A DNA stretch of 54,557 nucleotides from Pseudomonas sp. NFIX28 (GCF_900107395.1 NZ_FNPW01000025.1:1-54557), one strand, 5' to 3'. Counted from the stretch's first letter, positions 16,376 through 25,285 are shown. Made by a program: numbers and translations. The notes: a model not told the origin generated them from the sequence alone.

Positions 16376-16783
16376 TCACCGGTGCTGCTTTCTGAACCAC
16401 AACACGCAGGCTATGTCCCGCAGGTCCTCGCCCAGCCCGTCGAGGGCGACGCGGGTGGTCCGGCGGATGCGCCGCAGCCATTCCACCACCGCGCACAGGC
16501 TGGCGAAGAAGAACAGCAGCACCAATAGCTGGCGCAGGCCGAAACCCTGACCCTGCACCTGGAAGTGGTTCCACAACCAGAGGCTGCACGCCGCGCCAAG
16601 GGCCACCAGCAACACGCTGGCGATATTGATCCACTGGCCGAGGATGGTGGTGCGCCGGGCGCGGCGGTATTCGCGCTCGATGCGTTCCAGGGTCACGGTG
16701 GGGATCTGCTCCCAATGCAGGTCGCGCGGGCGACAAGGCGCGTCGTCCAGGCCCGACTGATCGACGAATATCGACTTTTCCAT
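16376..16783 (-). CDS. Small two-helix membrane protein, hypothetical
   Basis: This 135-residue protein has a soluble N-terminus (MEKSIFVDQSGLDD..., ending in a basic RIEREYRRARRTT helix). Two membrane helices follow, at about 52-72 (INIASVLLVALGAACSLWLW) and 86-104 (LLVLLFFFASLCAVVEWL), with a basic cytoplasmic end. GGAGG lies immediately before the ATG. It has no recognisable domain. It lies between the DeoR gene and otnI, and its upstream intergenic DNA is shared with the end of the otn operon. No function can be assigned. Confidence 0.7.
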   Translation of the reverse strand: MEKSIFVDQSGLDDAPCRPRDLHWEQIPTVTLERIEREYRRARRTTILGQWINIASVLLVALGAACSLWLWNHFQVQGQGFGLRQLLVLLFFFASLCAVVEWLRRIRRTTRVALDGLGEDLRDIACVLWFRKQHR

Positions 16784-16937
16784 GCTCCTCCGCTCCCATT
16801 GATGGCACCAATGATGGCCCTGGCGACAGGGTACCCGCAGCCGGAGAGCGAAGGCCGAGACCTTCAGAAATGTTCAGATTCGCCGCGCGGGCGGCTCCCG
16901 GGTGGCGCGCACCGCGCCGTGGCGCCGCCCTGCCCGT

Positions 16938-17720
16938 TCAGAAGGCTTTCCAATCCCGCAGCCATTGCAGGCCGGCCGAGGTATCGCCGCGCGGCCGGTA
17001 CTCGCAACCGACCCAGCCGTCGTAGCCCAGCTGGTCCAGCAGCCCGAACAGGTAGGGGTAATTCAGCTCGCCCAGGTCCGGTTCGTGCCGGTCCGGCACG
17101 CCGGCGATCTGGATATGGCCGATGCCGGCGAAGTCGCGGCGCAGCTTGGTCGCCAGATCACCCTCGACAATCTGGCAGTGGTAGCAATCGAACTGCACTT
17201 TGAGGTTGCTCGCGCCGACCTCCTTGCAGATCGCCTGGGCCTGGTCCTGGCGGTTGAGGAAGAAGCCCGGCATGTCGCGGGTGTTGATCGGCTCCAGCAG
17301 CACCGTGACCCCGACCTTGGCCGCTTGCGCCGTGGCGTAGGCCAGATTCTCCAGGTACACCGCGTGGTGGCGCGCGCGCAGGTCTTGCGAGGGCAGCAGG
17401 CCGGCCATCACATGAATGCGCGAGTTGCCCAGCACCGCGGCGTATTCCAGGGCGCGTTCGAAGCCGGCGCGGAACTCCGCCTCGCGCCCCGGCAGGGTCA
17501 CGGTGCCCCGCTCGCCCGCCGCCCAGTCGCCGGGCGGCGCGTTGAACAGGGCCTGGACCAGGCCGTTGTCGCTCAGGCGCTGCTTGAGTTGCTCGGCGCT
17601 GTAGTCATACGGGAACAGGTATTCCACCGCTTCGAACCCGTCGGCCGCCGCCGCGGCGAAACGGTCGAGAAACTCGTATTGCGGGTAGAGCATGCTTAGG
17701 TTGGCAGCAAAACGCGGCAT
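16938..17720 (-). CDS. otnI: 2-oxo-tetronate isomerase OtnI (hydroxypyruvate isomerase-like)
   Basis: The 260-residue TIM-barrel protein of the xylose-isomerase-like/Hyi family opens PRFAANLSMLYPQYEFLDRFAAAA and carries the family blocks TVLLEPINTRDMPGFFLN, VQFDCYHCQIVEGDL and GHIQIAGVPDRHEPDLGELNY, which supply the metal-binding Glu, Asp and His residues. In the threonate pathway it converts 2-oxo-tetronate to 3-oxo-tetronate. It is the last gene of the operon, 15 bases after the permease. AGGAG lies five bases before the ATG. Hydroxypyruvate isomerase is the older annotation for the same family; operon context favours OtnI. Confidence 0.87.
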   Translation of the reverse strand: MPRFAANLSMLYPQYEFLDRFAAAAADGFEAVEYLFPYDYSAEQLKQRLSDNGLVQALFNAPPGDWAAGERGTVTLPGREAEFRAGFERALEYAAVLGNSRIHVMAGLLPSQDLRARHHAVYLENLAYATAQAAKVGVTVLLEPINTRDMPGFFLNRQDQAQAICKEVGASNLKVQFDCYHCQIVEGDLATKLRRDFAGIGHIQIAGVPDRHEPDLGELNYPYLFGLLDQLGYDGWVGCEYRPRGDTSAGLQWLRDWKAF

Positions 17721-17735
17721 GTTGACTCCTCAGGC

Positions 17736-19196
17736 TCAGACAAAAGGCCAGATCAGCAAGGTAATACAGAAACCCAGGGTGCCGAGCAAGGTGGTGATCA
17801 CGGTCCAGGTGCGCAGGCCGTCGGCCACGTTGAGCCCGGCCAGCTTGGTGAAAATCCAGTAGCCGGCGTCGTTGATATGCGACATCGCCAGCCCGCCGCC
17901 GCCCATGGCCAGGCACAGCAGCGCCATGTGGTTGGGGGTCAGGTCAAGGGTGGCGATCAGCGGGCTGATGATCCCGGCGGTGGTCACCAGGGCCACCGTG
18001 GTCGAGCCCTGCACCGCGCGCAGCAGCATGGTCAGCAAAAAGCCCAGGGCCAGCACCGGCAGGCCGGTGGTGCGCAGCAGGTCGGAAACCACCGCGCCGA
18101 TCCCGGTGTCCACCAGCACCTTGCCGAACACCCCGCCGGCACCGGCGATCAGGATCACCATGGCCACGCCGGGCAAGGCCGAGCCAATCACGTCCGACAC
18201 CTGGCTGCGGCTCCAGCCACGGCGCGAGCCCAGCAGCCAGGCGCACAGCAAGGTATCGATCAGCAGCGCCACCAGCGGCGCGCCGAGCACGGTCATGACC
18301 CCACGCAGGGTGGATTCGGCCGGCAGCAGCGAAGTGGCCAGGGTGCCCAGCAGGATCAGCACGATCGGCAGCAGGATCAGGCTGACGATCAGGCCGAAAC
18401 CTGGCGCGGGGGCCGGCGGCAGCTTGGCGACGATGGCGCTGGTGGACTCTTCCAGGCCCATGTGGGAAACGGCCACCGCGGCCTGTTGCGGGTCCTTGGC
18501 ATTGCCGTTGGTCCAGGCCAGCAGGTCCTCGTTGGTCACGTGCGGGCCATAGACTTCGGCGCGGATGTCGTCGGTCATCGGGTAGAAGCGCCGGGTCATG
18601 CGCCCGGCCACGCGGTAGCCGACGTAGCACAACAACGCGGTGATCGGCAGGCCGAACATCAGCACCCGGCCCAGGTCGGCGCCCAGCTGACTGGCCGCGG
18701 CCACGGCACCCGGATGGGGCGGCAGGAACGCATGCACGGTGAGCAGCGCCGCGCACATCGGCAAGGCGAACACCAGCAGCGGCTTGCGCGCCCGACGGGC
18801 CACGCCATAGGCCAGCGGCATGAGGATGATCACCCCCACCTCGAAGAATACTGGCACGCCGATGATGAACCCGGCGATGGTCAGCGCCAGCGGCGTGCGG
18901 CGGTTGCCGAAACGCTCGATCAGGGTCTTGGCCAGGGCCTCGGCGCCGCCGGACAGCTCGATGATCCGCCCGATCATGGCGCCCAGGGCGATGATGATCG
19001 CGATATGACCCAGGGTCTTGCCCATGCCGCCTTCGATGGTCGCTACCAGGTCGGCCGGTTTCACCCCGGCCACCAGCGCCACCAGGATGCTCACCAGCAT
19101 CAGCGCGACAAAGGGCTGGAACTTGTACTTGAGCACCAGGAACAGCAGCAGCGCGATGCCCGCGCCGGCCGTCAACATCAGGATGAACGGGCTCAT
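17736..19196 (-). CDS. GntP-family acid-sugar permease
   Basis: The 486-residue inner-membrane transporter has about 12 hydrophobic segments and the typical GntP opening (MSPFILMLTAGAGIALLLFLVLKYKFQPFVALMLVS). Family blocks include GGMGKTLGHIAIIIALGAMIGRIIELSGG, FLPPHPGAVAAA and GGGLAMSHINDAGYW. GntP carriers import gluconate-like acids by H+ symport. In this operon the likely substrate is L-threonate or a related tetronate. A 188-base gap with a hairpin separates it from otnC, more than elsewhere in the operon. Confidence 0.9.
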   Translation of the reverse strand: MSPFILMLTAGAGIALLLFLVLKYKFQPFVALMLVSILVALVAGVKPADLVATIEGGMGKTLGHIAIIIALGAMIGRIIELSGGAEALAKTLIERFGNRRTPLALTIAGFIIGVPVFFEVGVIILMPLAYGVARRARKPLLVFALPMCAALLTVHAFLPPHPGAVAAASQLGADLGRVLMFGLPITALLCYVGYRVAGRMTRRFYPMTDDIRAEVYGPHVTNEDLLAWTNGNAKDPQQAAVAVSHMGLEESTSAIVAKLPPAPAPGFGLIVSLILLPIVLILLGTLATSLLPAESTLRGVMTVLGAPLVALLIDTLLCAWLLGSRRGWSRSQVSDVIGSALPGVAMVILIAGAGGVFGKVLVDTGIGAVVSDLLRTTGLPVLALGFLLTMLLRAVQGSTTVALVTTAGIISPLIATLDLTPNHMALLCLAMGGGGLAMSHINDAGYWIFTKLAGLNVADGLRTWTVITTLLGTLGFCITLLIWPFV

Positions 19197-19279
19197 TGCG
19201 CGGCACCTCCGTCATGGCCAGAAGAACCGGCGGTGAAGCCAAAACAGCTGCAGTCAGGGAACGTCATGCGGGAATGTCC

Positions 19280-19345
19280 TGTTGTTATTGTTTTTTCGGG
19301 CAAGCCGGTGCCGTCGAGCGCCTGACGACGGCACCCGGGCAATGC
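19280..19345 (-). promoter_or_regulatory. Intergenic hairpin and TGTTGTTAT motif between otnC and the permease
   Basis: A ten-base perfect inverted repeat (ggtgccgtcg / cgacggcacc) lies within 19307-19345, without a T-run on either strand, so it is more like an mRNA processing or stability hairpin than a terminator. TGTTGTTAT at 19281-19289 also occurs at 22387-22395 in the operon's promoter region and may be a regulator half-site. Confidence 0.4.
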
Positions 19346-19384
19346 TTGCGGTGTCGGTTTACCGTTTCGAGTTGCAGCGGCGCG

Positions 19385-20035
19385 CTACCAATGCGCGCCG
19401 AAAGCCTCGCGCAGCTCATCCAGGGCTGCCTGGTCCAGCGGCTCGGGCTTGGGGTTGCTCATCAGCCACAGGCGCGCGGTTTCCTCCAGTTCTTCCAGGG
19501 CGTAGCTGGCCTTGGCCACCGAGCTTTCCCAGACCACCGGCCCCAAGCGTTCGAGCATCACTCCGCGCACGCTGTTGGCCAGTTGCGCCACCTGCTCGGC
19601 GACCTTGGGCGAACCCGGGCGCTGATAGCCGATCAGCGGAATGTGCCCGACCTTCATCACCTGGTACGGCGTCAGCGGCGGCAGGATGTCGTCCGCCCGC
19701 CACACGCCGGCCAGGGTCAGCGCCACCAGATAGGTGGAGTGGGTGTGCACCACGCCGCCGACGCCCGGGTTGCGGTCGTAGACCTGGCGATGCAGGGCCA
19801 GGGTTTTCGACGGTTTGTCGCCGGACACCCACTCCCCCGCGCGGTTGACCTTGGCGATGGAGGTCGGGGCAAGACGCCCGAGGCAGACGTCGGTCGGGGT
19901 AATCAGCCAGCCATCGTCGAGGCGCGCGCTGATATTGCCGGCGCTGCCCACGGTGTAGCCGCGCTGGTAGAGGCTGCGGCCGACGTCGCAGATCTCTTCG
20001 CGCAGGGCCTGTTCCTTGCTCGCCGCGGCGCTCAT
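19385..20035 (-). CDS. otnC: 3-oxo-tetronate 4-phosphate decarboxylase OtnC (class II aldolase family)
   Basis: This 216-residue class II aldolase/adducin-family protein shows GSAGNISARLDDG (phosphate and metal region), the VVHTHSTYLVALTLAG metal-binding His pair and a C-terminal MLERLGPVVWE. OtnC decarboxylates 3-oxo-tetronate 4-phosphate to dihydroxyacetone phosphate and CO2. The ATG overlaps the otnK stop by four bases (ATGA), so the kinase and decarboxylase are translated together. Other class II aldolases, such as fuculose-phosphate aldolase, have the same fold; the neighbours decide the assignment. Confidence 0.88.
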   Translation of the reverse strand: MSAAASKEQALREEICDVGRSLYQRGYTVGSAGNISARLDDGWLITPTDVCLGRLAPTSIAKVNRAGEWVSGDKPSKTLALHRQVYDRNPGVGGVVHTHSTYLVALTLAGVWRADDILPPLTPYQVMKVGHIPLIGYQRPGSPKVAEQVAQLANSVRGVMLERLGPVVWESSVAKASYALEELEETARLWLMSNPKPEPLDQAALDELREAFGAHW

Positions 20036-21324
20036 CGGCTACCTCCGGCCAGTTGCTCGAGGGCCTTGGCGAAAAAGTCGCGGCTGCCGAAATTGCCGGA
20101 TTTCAACGCCAGCGCCAGCGGTTCGGCGGAGTTGCTCACCGTGGCCGGCACGCCCGGGTCGATCTGCGCGCCAATCTGCAGCAGGTCGACCCCCAGCGCC
20201 TTGACCACCGCGCCGGAGGTTTCGCCGCCGGCAATCACAAAGCGCCGCACGCCGTTCTGGCGCAGGCCCGCGGCGATCTCGCCGAGGGCGTTTTCCACCA
20301 GCGCGCCGGCGCGTTCGACGCCGAGCTGCTGTTGCACCGCCTTGACCTCGGCCGGGGTGCTGGTGGCGTAGATCAATACGGTTTCGTCACTGTCGCGGGC
20401 AAAGACCAGGGCCTGCTCCACCACCGGCTCGCCGGCGGCCAGGGCCAGCGGGTCGATGCGCAGCGCCGGGCGGTCGGCCTCCAGCCAGGCCGCGACCTGG
20501 CCGATGGTCGCCACCGAGGCGCTGCCGGCCAGCACCGCTTCGTCACCGCCGACGGCTGGCAGCGACGCGGCGTCGAAGTCGCGCAGTTTGCCGGCGCGGC
20601 GGAAGTTGCCCGGCAGGCCCAGGGCCAGGCCGGAGCCGCCGGTCAGCAACGGCAGGTCGGCGCAGGCAGTGCCCAGGGTGTAGAGGTCCTGGTCGGACAG
20701 CGCATCGGCGATGGCCATGCCGACGCCCTGCGCGCGCAGTTCGGCGATTTTCACCCGTACCGCCTCGACGCCCGCGGCGATGCTGTCGTAGCGCAGCAGG
20801 CCGACTTTCAGCTGGGTCTGGGCTTGCAGCACGCGCACCAGGTTGGCGTCGGTCATCGGCGTCAACGGGTGGTGCTGCATGCCCGATTCGCTGAGTAACT
20901 GGTCCTGGACGAACAGGTGGCCACGGAAAATGGTCCGGCCGTTTTCCGGGAACGCCGGGCACGCCAGGGTGAAATCACTGTCCAGGGCCTTGAGCAGGAC
21001 CTCGCTGACCTGGCCGATATTGCCGGCGGCGGTGGAATCGAAGGTCGAGCAGTACTTGAAGAAGATTTGCTCGCAGCCCTGCCCGCGCAGCCAGGCCAGG
21101 GCCGCGAGGGACTCCTCGACCGCCTCCTTGAGCGGCAGGGTGCGCGACTTGAGGGCGATGACGATGGCGTCGGCATCCAGCCCGGCCGCCACTTCGCGGC
21201 TCGGGATGCCAATGCTTTGCACCGTGCGCATGCCGCCGCGCACCAGCATGTTGGCCAGGTCGGTGGCGCCGGTGAAATCGTCGGCGATGCAGCCCAGCAG
21301 CGGGCGTGCGGTGGAATCAGTCAT
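20032..21324 (-). CDS. otnK: 3-oxo-tetronate kinase OtnK (four-carbon acid sugar kinase, DUF1537)
   Basis: The 430-residue kinase opens with LGCIADDFTGATDLANMLVRGG, the substrate-binding signature of the four-carbon acid sugar kinase family. The C-terminal nucleotide-binding half contains RRFVIAGGETSGAVVKALGV, the Gly-rich ATP loop. It phosphorylates 3-oxo-tetronate at C4. The full family length of about 420-430 residues is present. GAGGA precedes the ATG by seven bases, and only ten bases separate it from ltnD. Confidence 0.92.
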   Translation of the reverse strand: MTDSTARPLLGCIADDFTGATDLANMLVRGGMRTVQSIGIPSREVAAGLDADAIVIALKSRTLPLKEAVEESLAALAWLRGQGCEQIFFKYCSTFDSTAAGNIGQVSEVLLKALDSDFTLACPAFPENGRTIFRGHLFVQDQLLSESGMQHHPLTPMTDANLVRVLQAQTQLKVGLLRYDSIAAGVEAVRVKIAELRAQGVGMAIADALSDQDLYTLGTACADLPLLTGGSGLALGLPGNFRRAGKLRDFDAASLPAVGGDEAVLAGSASVATIGQVAAWLEADRPALRIDPLALAAGEPVVEQALVFARDSDETVLIYATSTPAEVKAVQQQLGVERAGALVENALGEIAAGLRQNGVRRFVIAGGETSGAVVKALGVDLLQIGAQIDPGVPATVSNSAEPLALALKSGNFGSRDFFAKALEQLAGGSR

Positions 21325-21334
21325 GACGCGTTCC

Positions 21335-22240
21335 TCAGACAGGCTCGGGCTTGGCGGTCGGCAGGTCGATGCCGGGGAAAATCTTGATCACCGCCGAGTC
21401 GTCCTCGCGGCCGAAACCGGCGCTGGAGGCCTGCATGAACATCTGGTGCGCGGTGGCCGACAGCGGCAGCGGGAATTTGCTGGCGCGGGCGGTATCCAGC
21501 ACCAGGCCCAGGTCCTTGACGAAAATGTCCACCGCCGACAGCGGCGTGTAGTCGGCCTTGAGGATGTGCGGCACGCGGTTCTCGAACATCCAGGAGTTGC
21601 CGGCGCTGTGGGTGATCACTTCGTACAGGGCGTCGGCGTCCACCCCTTCGCGCAGGCCCAGGGCCATGGCTTCGGCGGACGCGGCGATGTGCACCCCGGC
21701 CAGCAGCTGGTTGATGATCTTCACCTTGGAACCCAGGCCATGGGCCTCGCCCAGGCGATAAACCTGGCCCGCCATGCCGGCGAGTATCGCTTCGGCCTTG
21801 GCGTAGGCCGCGACCGGGCCGGAGGTCATCATGGTCATCTCGCCGGCGGCGGCCTTGGCCGCGCCGCCGGAAATCGGCGCGTCGAGGTACAGCAGGCCCT
21901 GCTCGGCCAGGCGCTCGCCCAGCTCCACGGCGTAGGTCGGCGCCACGGTGGCGCAACCGATCACCAGGCTGCCGGCACCCAAGGCCGACACCGCGCCATC
22001 TCCACCGAACAGCACGGTTTCGGTCTGCTCGGCGTTGACCACCACTGTGACGATCACATCGCAGGTCTCGGCCATCCGCGCCGGCGACGCGCAGGCCACC
22101 CCACCTTCGCTGGCGAACTGGCGGGTGACCGCCTCACGCACGTCACAGGCATGCACATTGAAGCCTGCGCGCAACAGCGAGCGGGCAATGCCCAGGCCCA
22201 TCGCGCCCAGACCGACAACACCGACATTCTTGTTATTCAT
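21335..22240 (-). CDS. ltnD: L-threonate dehydrogenase LtnD (beta-hydroxyacid dehydrogenase)
   Basis: The start at 22240 (GGAG six bases upstream) gives 301 residues; a longer in-frame extension is not coding-like. The Rossmann motif VGVVGLGAMGLGIARSLLRAG opens the protein. YLDAPISGGAAKAAAGEMTMM is the substrate-binding signature, and the catalytic Lys is in LGSKVKIINQLLAG. LtnD oxidises L-threonate to 2-oxo-tetronate with NAD+. As first gene of the operon it sets the pathway entry; the D-erythronate enzyme is a different family, which is why I prefer L-threonate. Glycerate or tartronate semialdehyde activity is a less likely alternative. Confidence 0.87.
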   Translation of the reverse strand: MNNKNVGVVGLGAMGLGIARSLLRAGFNVHACDVREAVTRQFASEGGVACASPARMAETCDVIVTVVVNAEQTETVLFGGDGAVSALGAGSLVIGCATVAPTYAVELGERLAEQGLLYLDAPISGGAAKAAAGEMTMMTSGPVAAYAKAEAILAGMAGQVYRLGEAHGLGSKVKIINQLLAGVHIAASAEAMALGLREGVDADALYEVITHSAGNSWMFENRVPHILKADYTPLSAVDIFVKDLGLVLDTARASKFPLPLSATAHQMFMQASSAGFGREDDSAVIKIFPGIDLPTAKPEPV

Positions 22241-22712
22241 GGGGTACTCCAGGGAAAGACAACGGCTGGGTCCATGCCGGCGCGAAGCCGGCAACGGGCC
22301 GCGTGGTAAAGGGAGCACGGGCGGCGCCGGTGTCGCTCGGCTGATGCATCGAGACCTTGTCGGACATCGAGGGCCGTCCTGTGATTTGTTGTTATCAGGT
22401 TGTGGTCGATCATCCACCAATGAACAGATTATGTGAAGTATTTTTTCTATCTAACATTTATTAACATCGATCGACACAGGCTCAAGGACACCCGGCAACA
22501 GGCTCGCAGGCCGCGCAGAATCTAACGGACGAGCGGTAGCGCATTACGACCAGCGCACTGACCTGAATCAACCAGGCGACTACACTCGAGACCGATGCTG
22601 TTAGACGCAACATGTCGATCAGCAGGATCGCCCTTCATCGAACAACCCTTGGCGGGGGCCGACGGAGAGCACCGCATGGTCAATTCGCAATGCTTGAACA
22701 AGGATATTCAAC
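22241..22712. promoter_or_regulatory. Divergent control region between ltnD and the 117-residue protein
   Basis: These 472 bases hold no convincing gene. The part nearest ltnD is GC-rich leader. An AT-rich patch at 22425-22470 (attttttctatctaacattt) is the probable promoter zone. TGTTGTTAT at 22387-22395 and a loose TTGTGG...CCACCAA inverted arrangement at about 22400-22420 are candidate DeoR operators. From 22480 to 22700 I see only an AAGGA ribosome site for the downstream gene. Confidence 0.4.
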
Positions 22713-23066
22713 ATGGCAAAAATCAATGTATTGGCGGGTGATTTTCTACAAGGGAATGGTGAGTACCGGCAGGGAGTCTTCAGGTTGGCCACGGTCACCA
22801 ACCCCGCGCCCGGGGTGGAAATCAAGGCTTCGGCCTTCAAACGCGTGGAAATTGCGACGCAGGACAGCATCACCAACAGGGACGCCATTGGCTACGGCAT
22901 CGCCGGCGCCATGCTGCTGGGCCCCGTGGGGGCCATCGCCGGCTATCTGATAGCAGGCAAGGAAACCGAAGTAACGTTCATCGCCACATTCAAGGACGGC
23001 CGCAAGCTGTTGGCAGCCACGGACAGCGAAACCTATCGGGATATCGAAAAACGGCTGACGGCCTAG
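22713..23066 (+). CDS. Conserved hypothetical protein with glycine-rich hydrophobic core
   Basis: The 117-residue product begins MAKINVLAGDFLQGNGEYRQG and has AAGGA eight bases upstream of the ATG. A hydrophobic Gly-zipper-like stretch (GYGIAGAMLLGPVGAIAGYLIAG, residues 60-82) sits between two strand-rich parts; the last part (EVTFIATFKDGRKLLAATDSETYRDI) resembles a small pleckstrin-like barrel. I recognise no named domain of known role. It is monocistronic and is followed by a hairpin. Confidence 0.72.
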   Translation: MAKINVLAGDFLQGNGEYRQGVFRLATVTNPAPGVEIKASAFKRVEIATQDSITNRDAIGYGIAGAMLLGPVGAIAGYLIAGKETEVTFIATFKDGRKLLAATDSETYRDIEKRLTA

Positions 23067-23080
23067 CAACCGCCTGCCGT

Positions 23081-23116
23081 CCCATGCCCCGCGGTACGGG
23101 GGCATGGGCTTTCCTG
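23081..23116 (+). terminator. Hairpin terminator between convergent genes
   Basis: A ten-base stem (cccatgcccc / ggggcatggg) with an eight-base loop is followed on the plus strand by ctttcctgccctt, a weak pyrimidine tail. It lies 14 bases after the stop of the 117-residue protein and faces the end of the convergent membrane-protein gene. Confidence 0.55.
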
Positions 23117-23119
23117 CCC

Positions 23120-24157
23120 TTACACCGACTCAGTACCGCCTGGCACCGGCCGGCGCTGTTGCCGCTTGCCTTCCAGCCAGACCACCAGCCCCAGCAGGCT
23201 GCCGCCGACGAGCAGCAGGCTGACGAACCACCCCAGGGTTTGCGCCACGTAGGTAAAGAACAGCGTGTACAGCTGGATGATGAAGAATGTCGCGCCATAC
23301 CCCACCAGCATGGAAAAGCGCAGGCCGATGCCCAGCCCGAGCAAGCCCAGGCTGAATGCCGCCCACAGGCCGTTGAACAGCAACAGCTCGCCCGTCCCGG
23401 CCAGGTACCAGGGGCCGTCGATCAGGCTGTAGCTGCCGAACAGCGACAGCAGCCACAAGGACATCTGGGCCATGAACAGCCCCGCGGAAATCCACACCTT
23501 GGCAAAGCCGCTATAACGCGCCAGCCACAGCGCCTCGCCGCGCAGATGAACAAAGCCGAACAGCGCCATGGCCAGCGCCGCCGCCAAAAAGCGCAGCGGA
23601 TAGTTCATGCCGAACCAATAGGCGCCCCAGCCCGATTCATAACCGCTGCGCCCACCGAACCAGATAAAGAACAGCACGCTGCACAGGGTCAGCAGCAAGA
23701 CGTTGTTCAGCACATAGCTGAGCGCCAGCAACAGCAGCAGGTCCACCAGCAACAGCGCCGGCCAGTTGCCCGAGCCGTCGGAATAGATCATGCCCAGCAC
23801 CAGGCTCAGGCCGACCAGGGCAAAACCGCCGAGCAATTCCAGGGTCGCGCCGAACAGCTTCAGCTGCTTGCCCAACAGCCAGCGCCCGGCGACGAACAGC
23901 CCGACCATCAATACCCCAAGGCCACCCGCGAGCATCGGCAGGGTGAACGTCAGGTGCTCATGCACCAGGATCAGCAGCCCGGCCGCCAGGCTGATGGCGC
24001 CGAAGGTCAGGAACCAGCGCCCCAGGGAGCGCCAGTCCCAGCGGGTCAGCGGGTACAGCTGGGCGATCCGCGCGTGGGCCTGGGTGTCGATCAAGCCGTC
24101 GCGCAGCCATTGGTCCAGGGCGTTGTGCACCTGGCGATTACGTCGGTCCGGGTTCAT
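23120..24157 (-). CDS. DUF2157-like multi-pass membrane protein
   Basis: The real start is the ATG at 24157, overlapping the upstream gene's TGA by four bases (ATGA), although the frame stays open much further. The 345-residue protein has a soluble N-terminal helix pair (NALDQWLRDGLIDTQAHARIAQLYPLTRWDW), typical of DUF2157, then about nine or ten membrane helices (SLAAGLLILVHEH, LPMLAGGLGVLMVGLFVAG, LLLVDLLLLLALSYVL and others). The role is unknown. The gene pair of two DUF2157/DUF4401-type proteins is common in Pseudomonas. Confidence 0.8.
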   Translation of the reverse strand: MNPDRRNRQVHNALDQWLRDGLIDTQAHARIAQLYPLTRWDWRSLGRWFLTFGAISLAAGLLILVHEHLTFTLPMLAGGLGVLMVGLFVAGRWLLGKQLKLFGATLELLGGFALVGLSLVLGMIYSDGSGNWPALLLVDLLLLLALSYVLNNVLLLTLCSVLFFIWFGGRSGYESGWGAYWFGMNYPLRFLAAALAMALFGFVHLRGEALWLARYSGFAKVWISAGLFMAQMSLWLLSLFGSYSLIDGPWYLAGTGELLLFNGLWAAFSLGLLGLGIGLRFSMLVGYGATFFIIQLYTLFFTYVAQTLGWFVSLLLVGGSLLGLVVWLEGKRQQRRPVPGGTESV

Positions 24158-25140
24158 TGGCCAGCCTCCCCGCGCAGCGCGGTGCGTTCGAACAACCAGC
24201 CCAGGAGCATGCCCAGCGCACCGGCCACGGCAAAAAACACCGCGACGCTCAGGTGGTCCCAGGCATATTCGTAAAAACGCGTATACAGATCGATGCTGAG
24301 GAACACCACGCCAAAGCCGGTGAAGCTCGGGTGTTTGAAGCGCGCGCCGAGCACCAGCTGGACGATGGCGCCGAGGGTGAACAACAGGGTCCAGGTCAGC
24401 GATTGCCGGTAGACGCCTTCCAGGCTGAGAAACCACAGCGAGCAATTGAAATACAGCAGCCCGAAGATCACATACAGCCGGCCGAAACCGCTGAAGCGGC
24501 GCAGCGCGTGGTCCTCGGCGCGCTGGTGCCACAGCCCCAGCGCGGCGGTCAGCGCGGCGACCACGGCCATCGAGCGTGGGTCCTGGATGTCGAAAAAGTA
24601 AGTGCCGGAACCGCCATAGCGCTCCCACGAACCCAGGCCATGGAAAACACAGAACAAACCGAGCAGCAACGGCCAGCGCAGGCGATAGCCATAGGCGGTG
24701 GCAATGCTCAGGGCGGCGGTGACCAGCAACGCCAGTTGCAGGTTGCCGAAATCGTTGGTCTCGCTGCCGGAGCTGCCCAGCAACAGGCTGGCGCCCATCA
24801 GGACCAGGCCGATGGTCAGGATCGCCACCCCGGTGACCGGCATGCGCCGCGCCGGGTCGCGGGCCAGGCGCGCGCCGATCAGCCATAGCCCGACACCGCC
24901 GGCGAAAAACAGCACCACCCCCACCAGCACCGACTCGGCCAACAGGCTCAGGCCGCCCAGCACCGCCATGCCGAGCAGCAGCACCGCGCCGATGCCCAGC
25001 CATTGCAGCACCGTGGACAAGCGATGCCCGGGGCGTTCGTACAAGGCGCCAAGCCGCTGCTGCGCCTCGGCATCGATCAGGCCACGATGGCGCCAGTCGG
25101 CGATTTCGTGGAGCAACATCTGTTGGGTGGTTTTTCTCAT
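24154..25140 (-). CDS. DUF2157-like multi-pass membrane protein
   Basis: The 328-residue product starts MRKTTQQMLLHEIADWRHRGLIDAEAQQRL, the DUF2157 N-terminal helix pair with the R-G-L-I-D motif shared with its downstream neighbour. About ten membrane helices follow (LQWLGIGAVLLLGMAVLGGLSLL, GVVLFFAGGVGLWLIGA and others). It is the first gene of a two-gene operon, and the downstream partner looks like a diverged duplicate. No catalytic motif is visible. An envelope or stress role would be a guess. Confidence 0.8.
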   Translation of the reverse strand: MRKTTQQMLLHEIADWRHRGLIDAEAQQRLGALYERPGHRLSTVLQWLGIGAVLLLGMAVLGGLSLLAESVLVGVVLFFAGGVGLWLIGARLARDPARRMPVTGVAILTIGLVLMGASLLLGSSGSETNDFGNLQLALLVTAALSIATAYGYRLRWPLLLGLFCVFHGLGSWERYGGSGTYFFDIQDPRSMAVVAALTAALGLWHQRAEDHALRRFSGFGRLYVIFGLLYFNCSLWFLSLEGVYRQSLTWTLLFTLGAIVQLVLGARFKHPSFTGFGVVFLSIDLYTRFYEYAWDHLSVAVFFAVAGALGMLLGWLFERTALRGEAGQ

Positions 25141-25262
25141 GGCGCTCTTGGTTCAAGGTTTGGGCATCGGCCGCAAACCGGCCGTCGACTATGCAGCATA
25201 GCCGAGCCGGGTGTCTGGCAAGACGCCCCGCGACACTAACGCGGCACGCCGCGCCCATGAAA

Positions 25263-25285
25263 AAGGCCGCCCCTGGGGCGGCCTT
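25263..25285 (-). terminator. Bidirectional-looking terminator
   Basis: The sequence aaggccgccccTggggcggcctt is a near-perfect palindrome. On the minus strand it is followed by TTTTTC, so it should terminate the DUF4242 transcript before the DUF2157-like operon. Confidence 0.8.

Noticed and set aside
24158..25258. Upstream extension of the second DUF2157-like gene to a 712-codon frame
   Set aside because: The extension overlaps the first membrane-protein gene in another frame and reads as Arg/Ala/Pro-rich noise. The ATGA overlap at 24154-24157 marks the true start.
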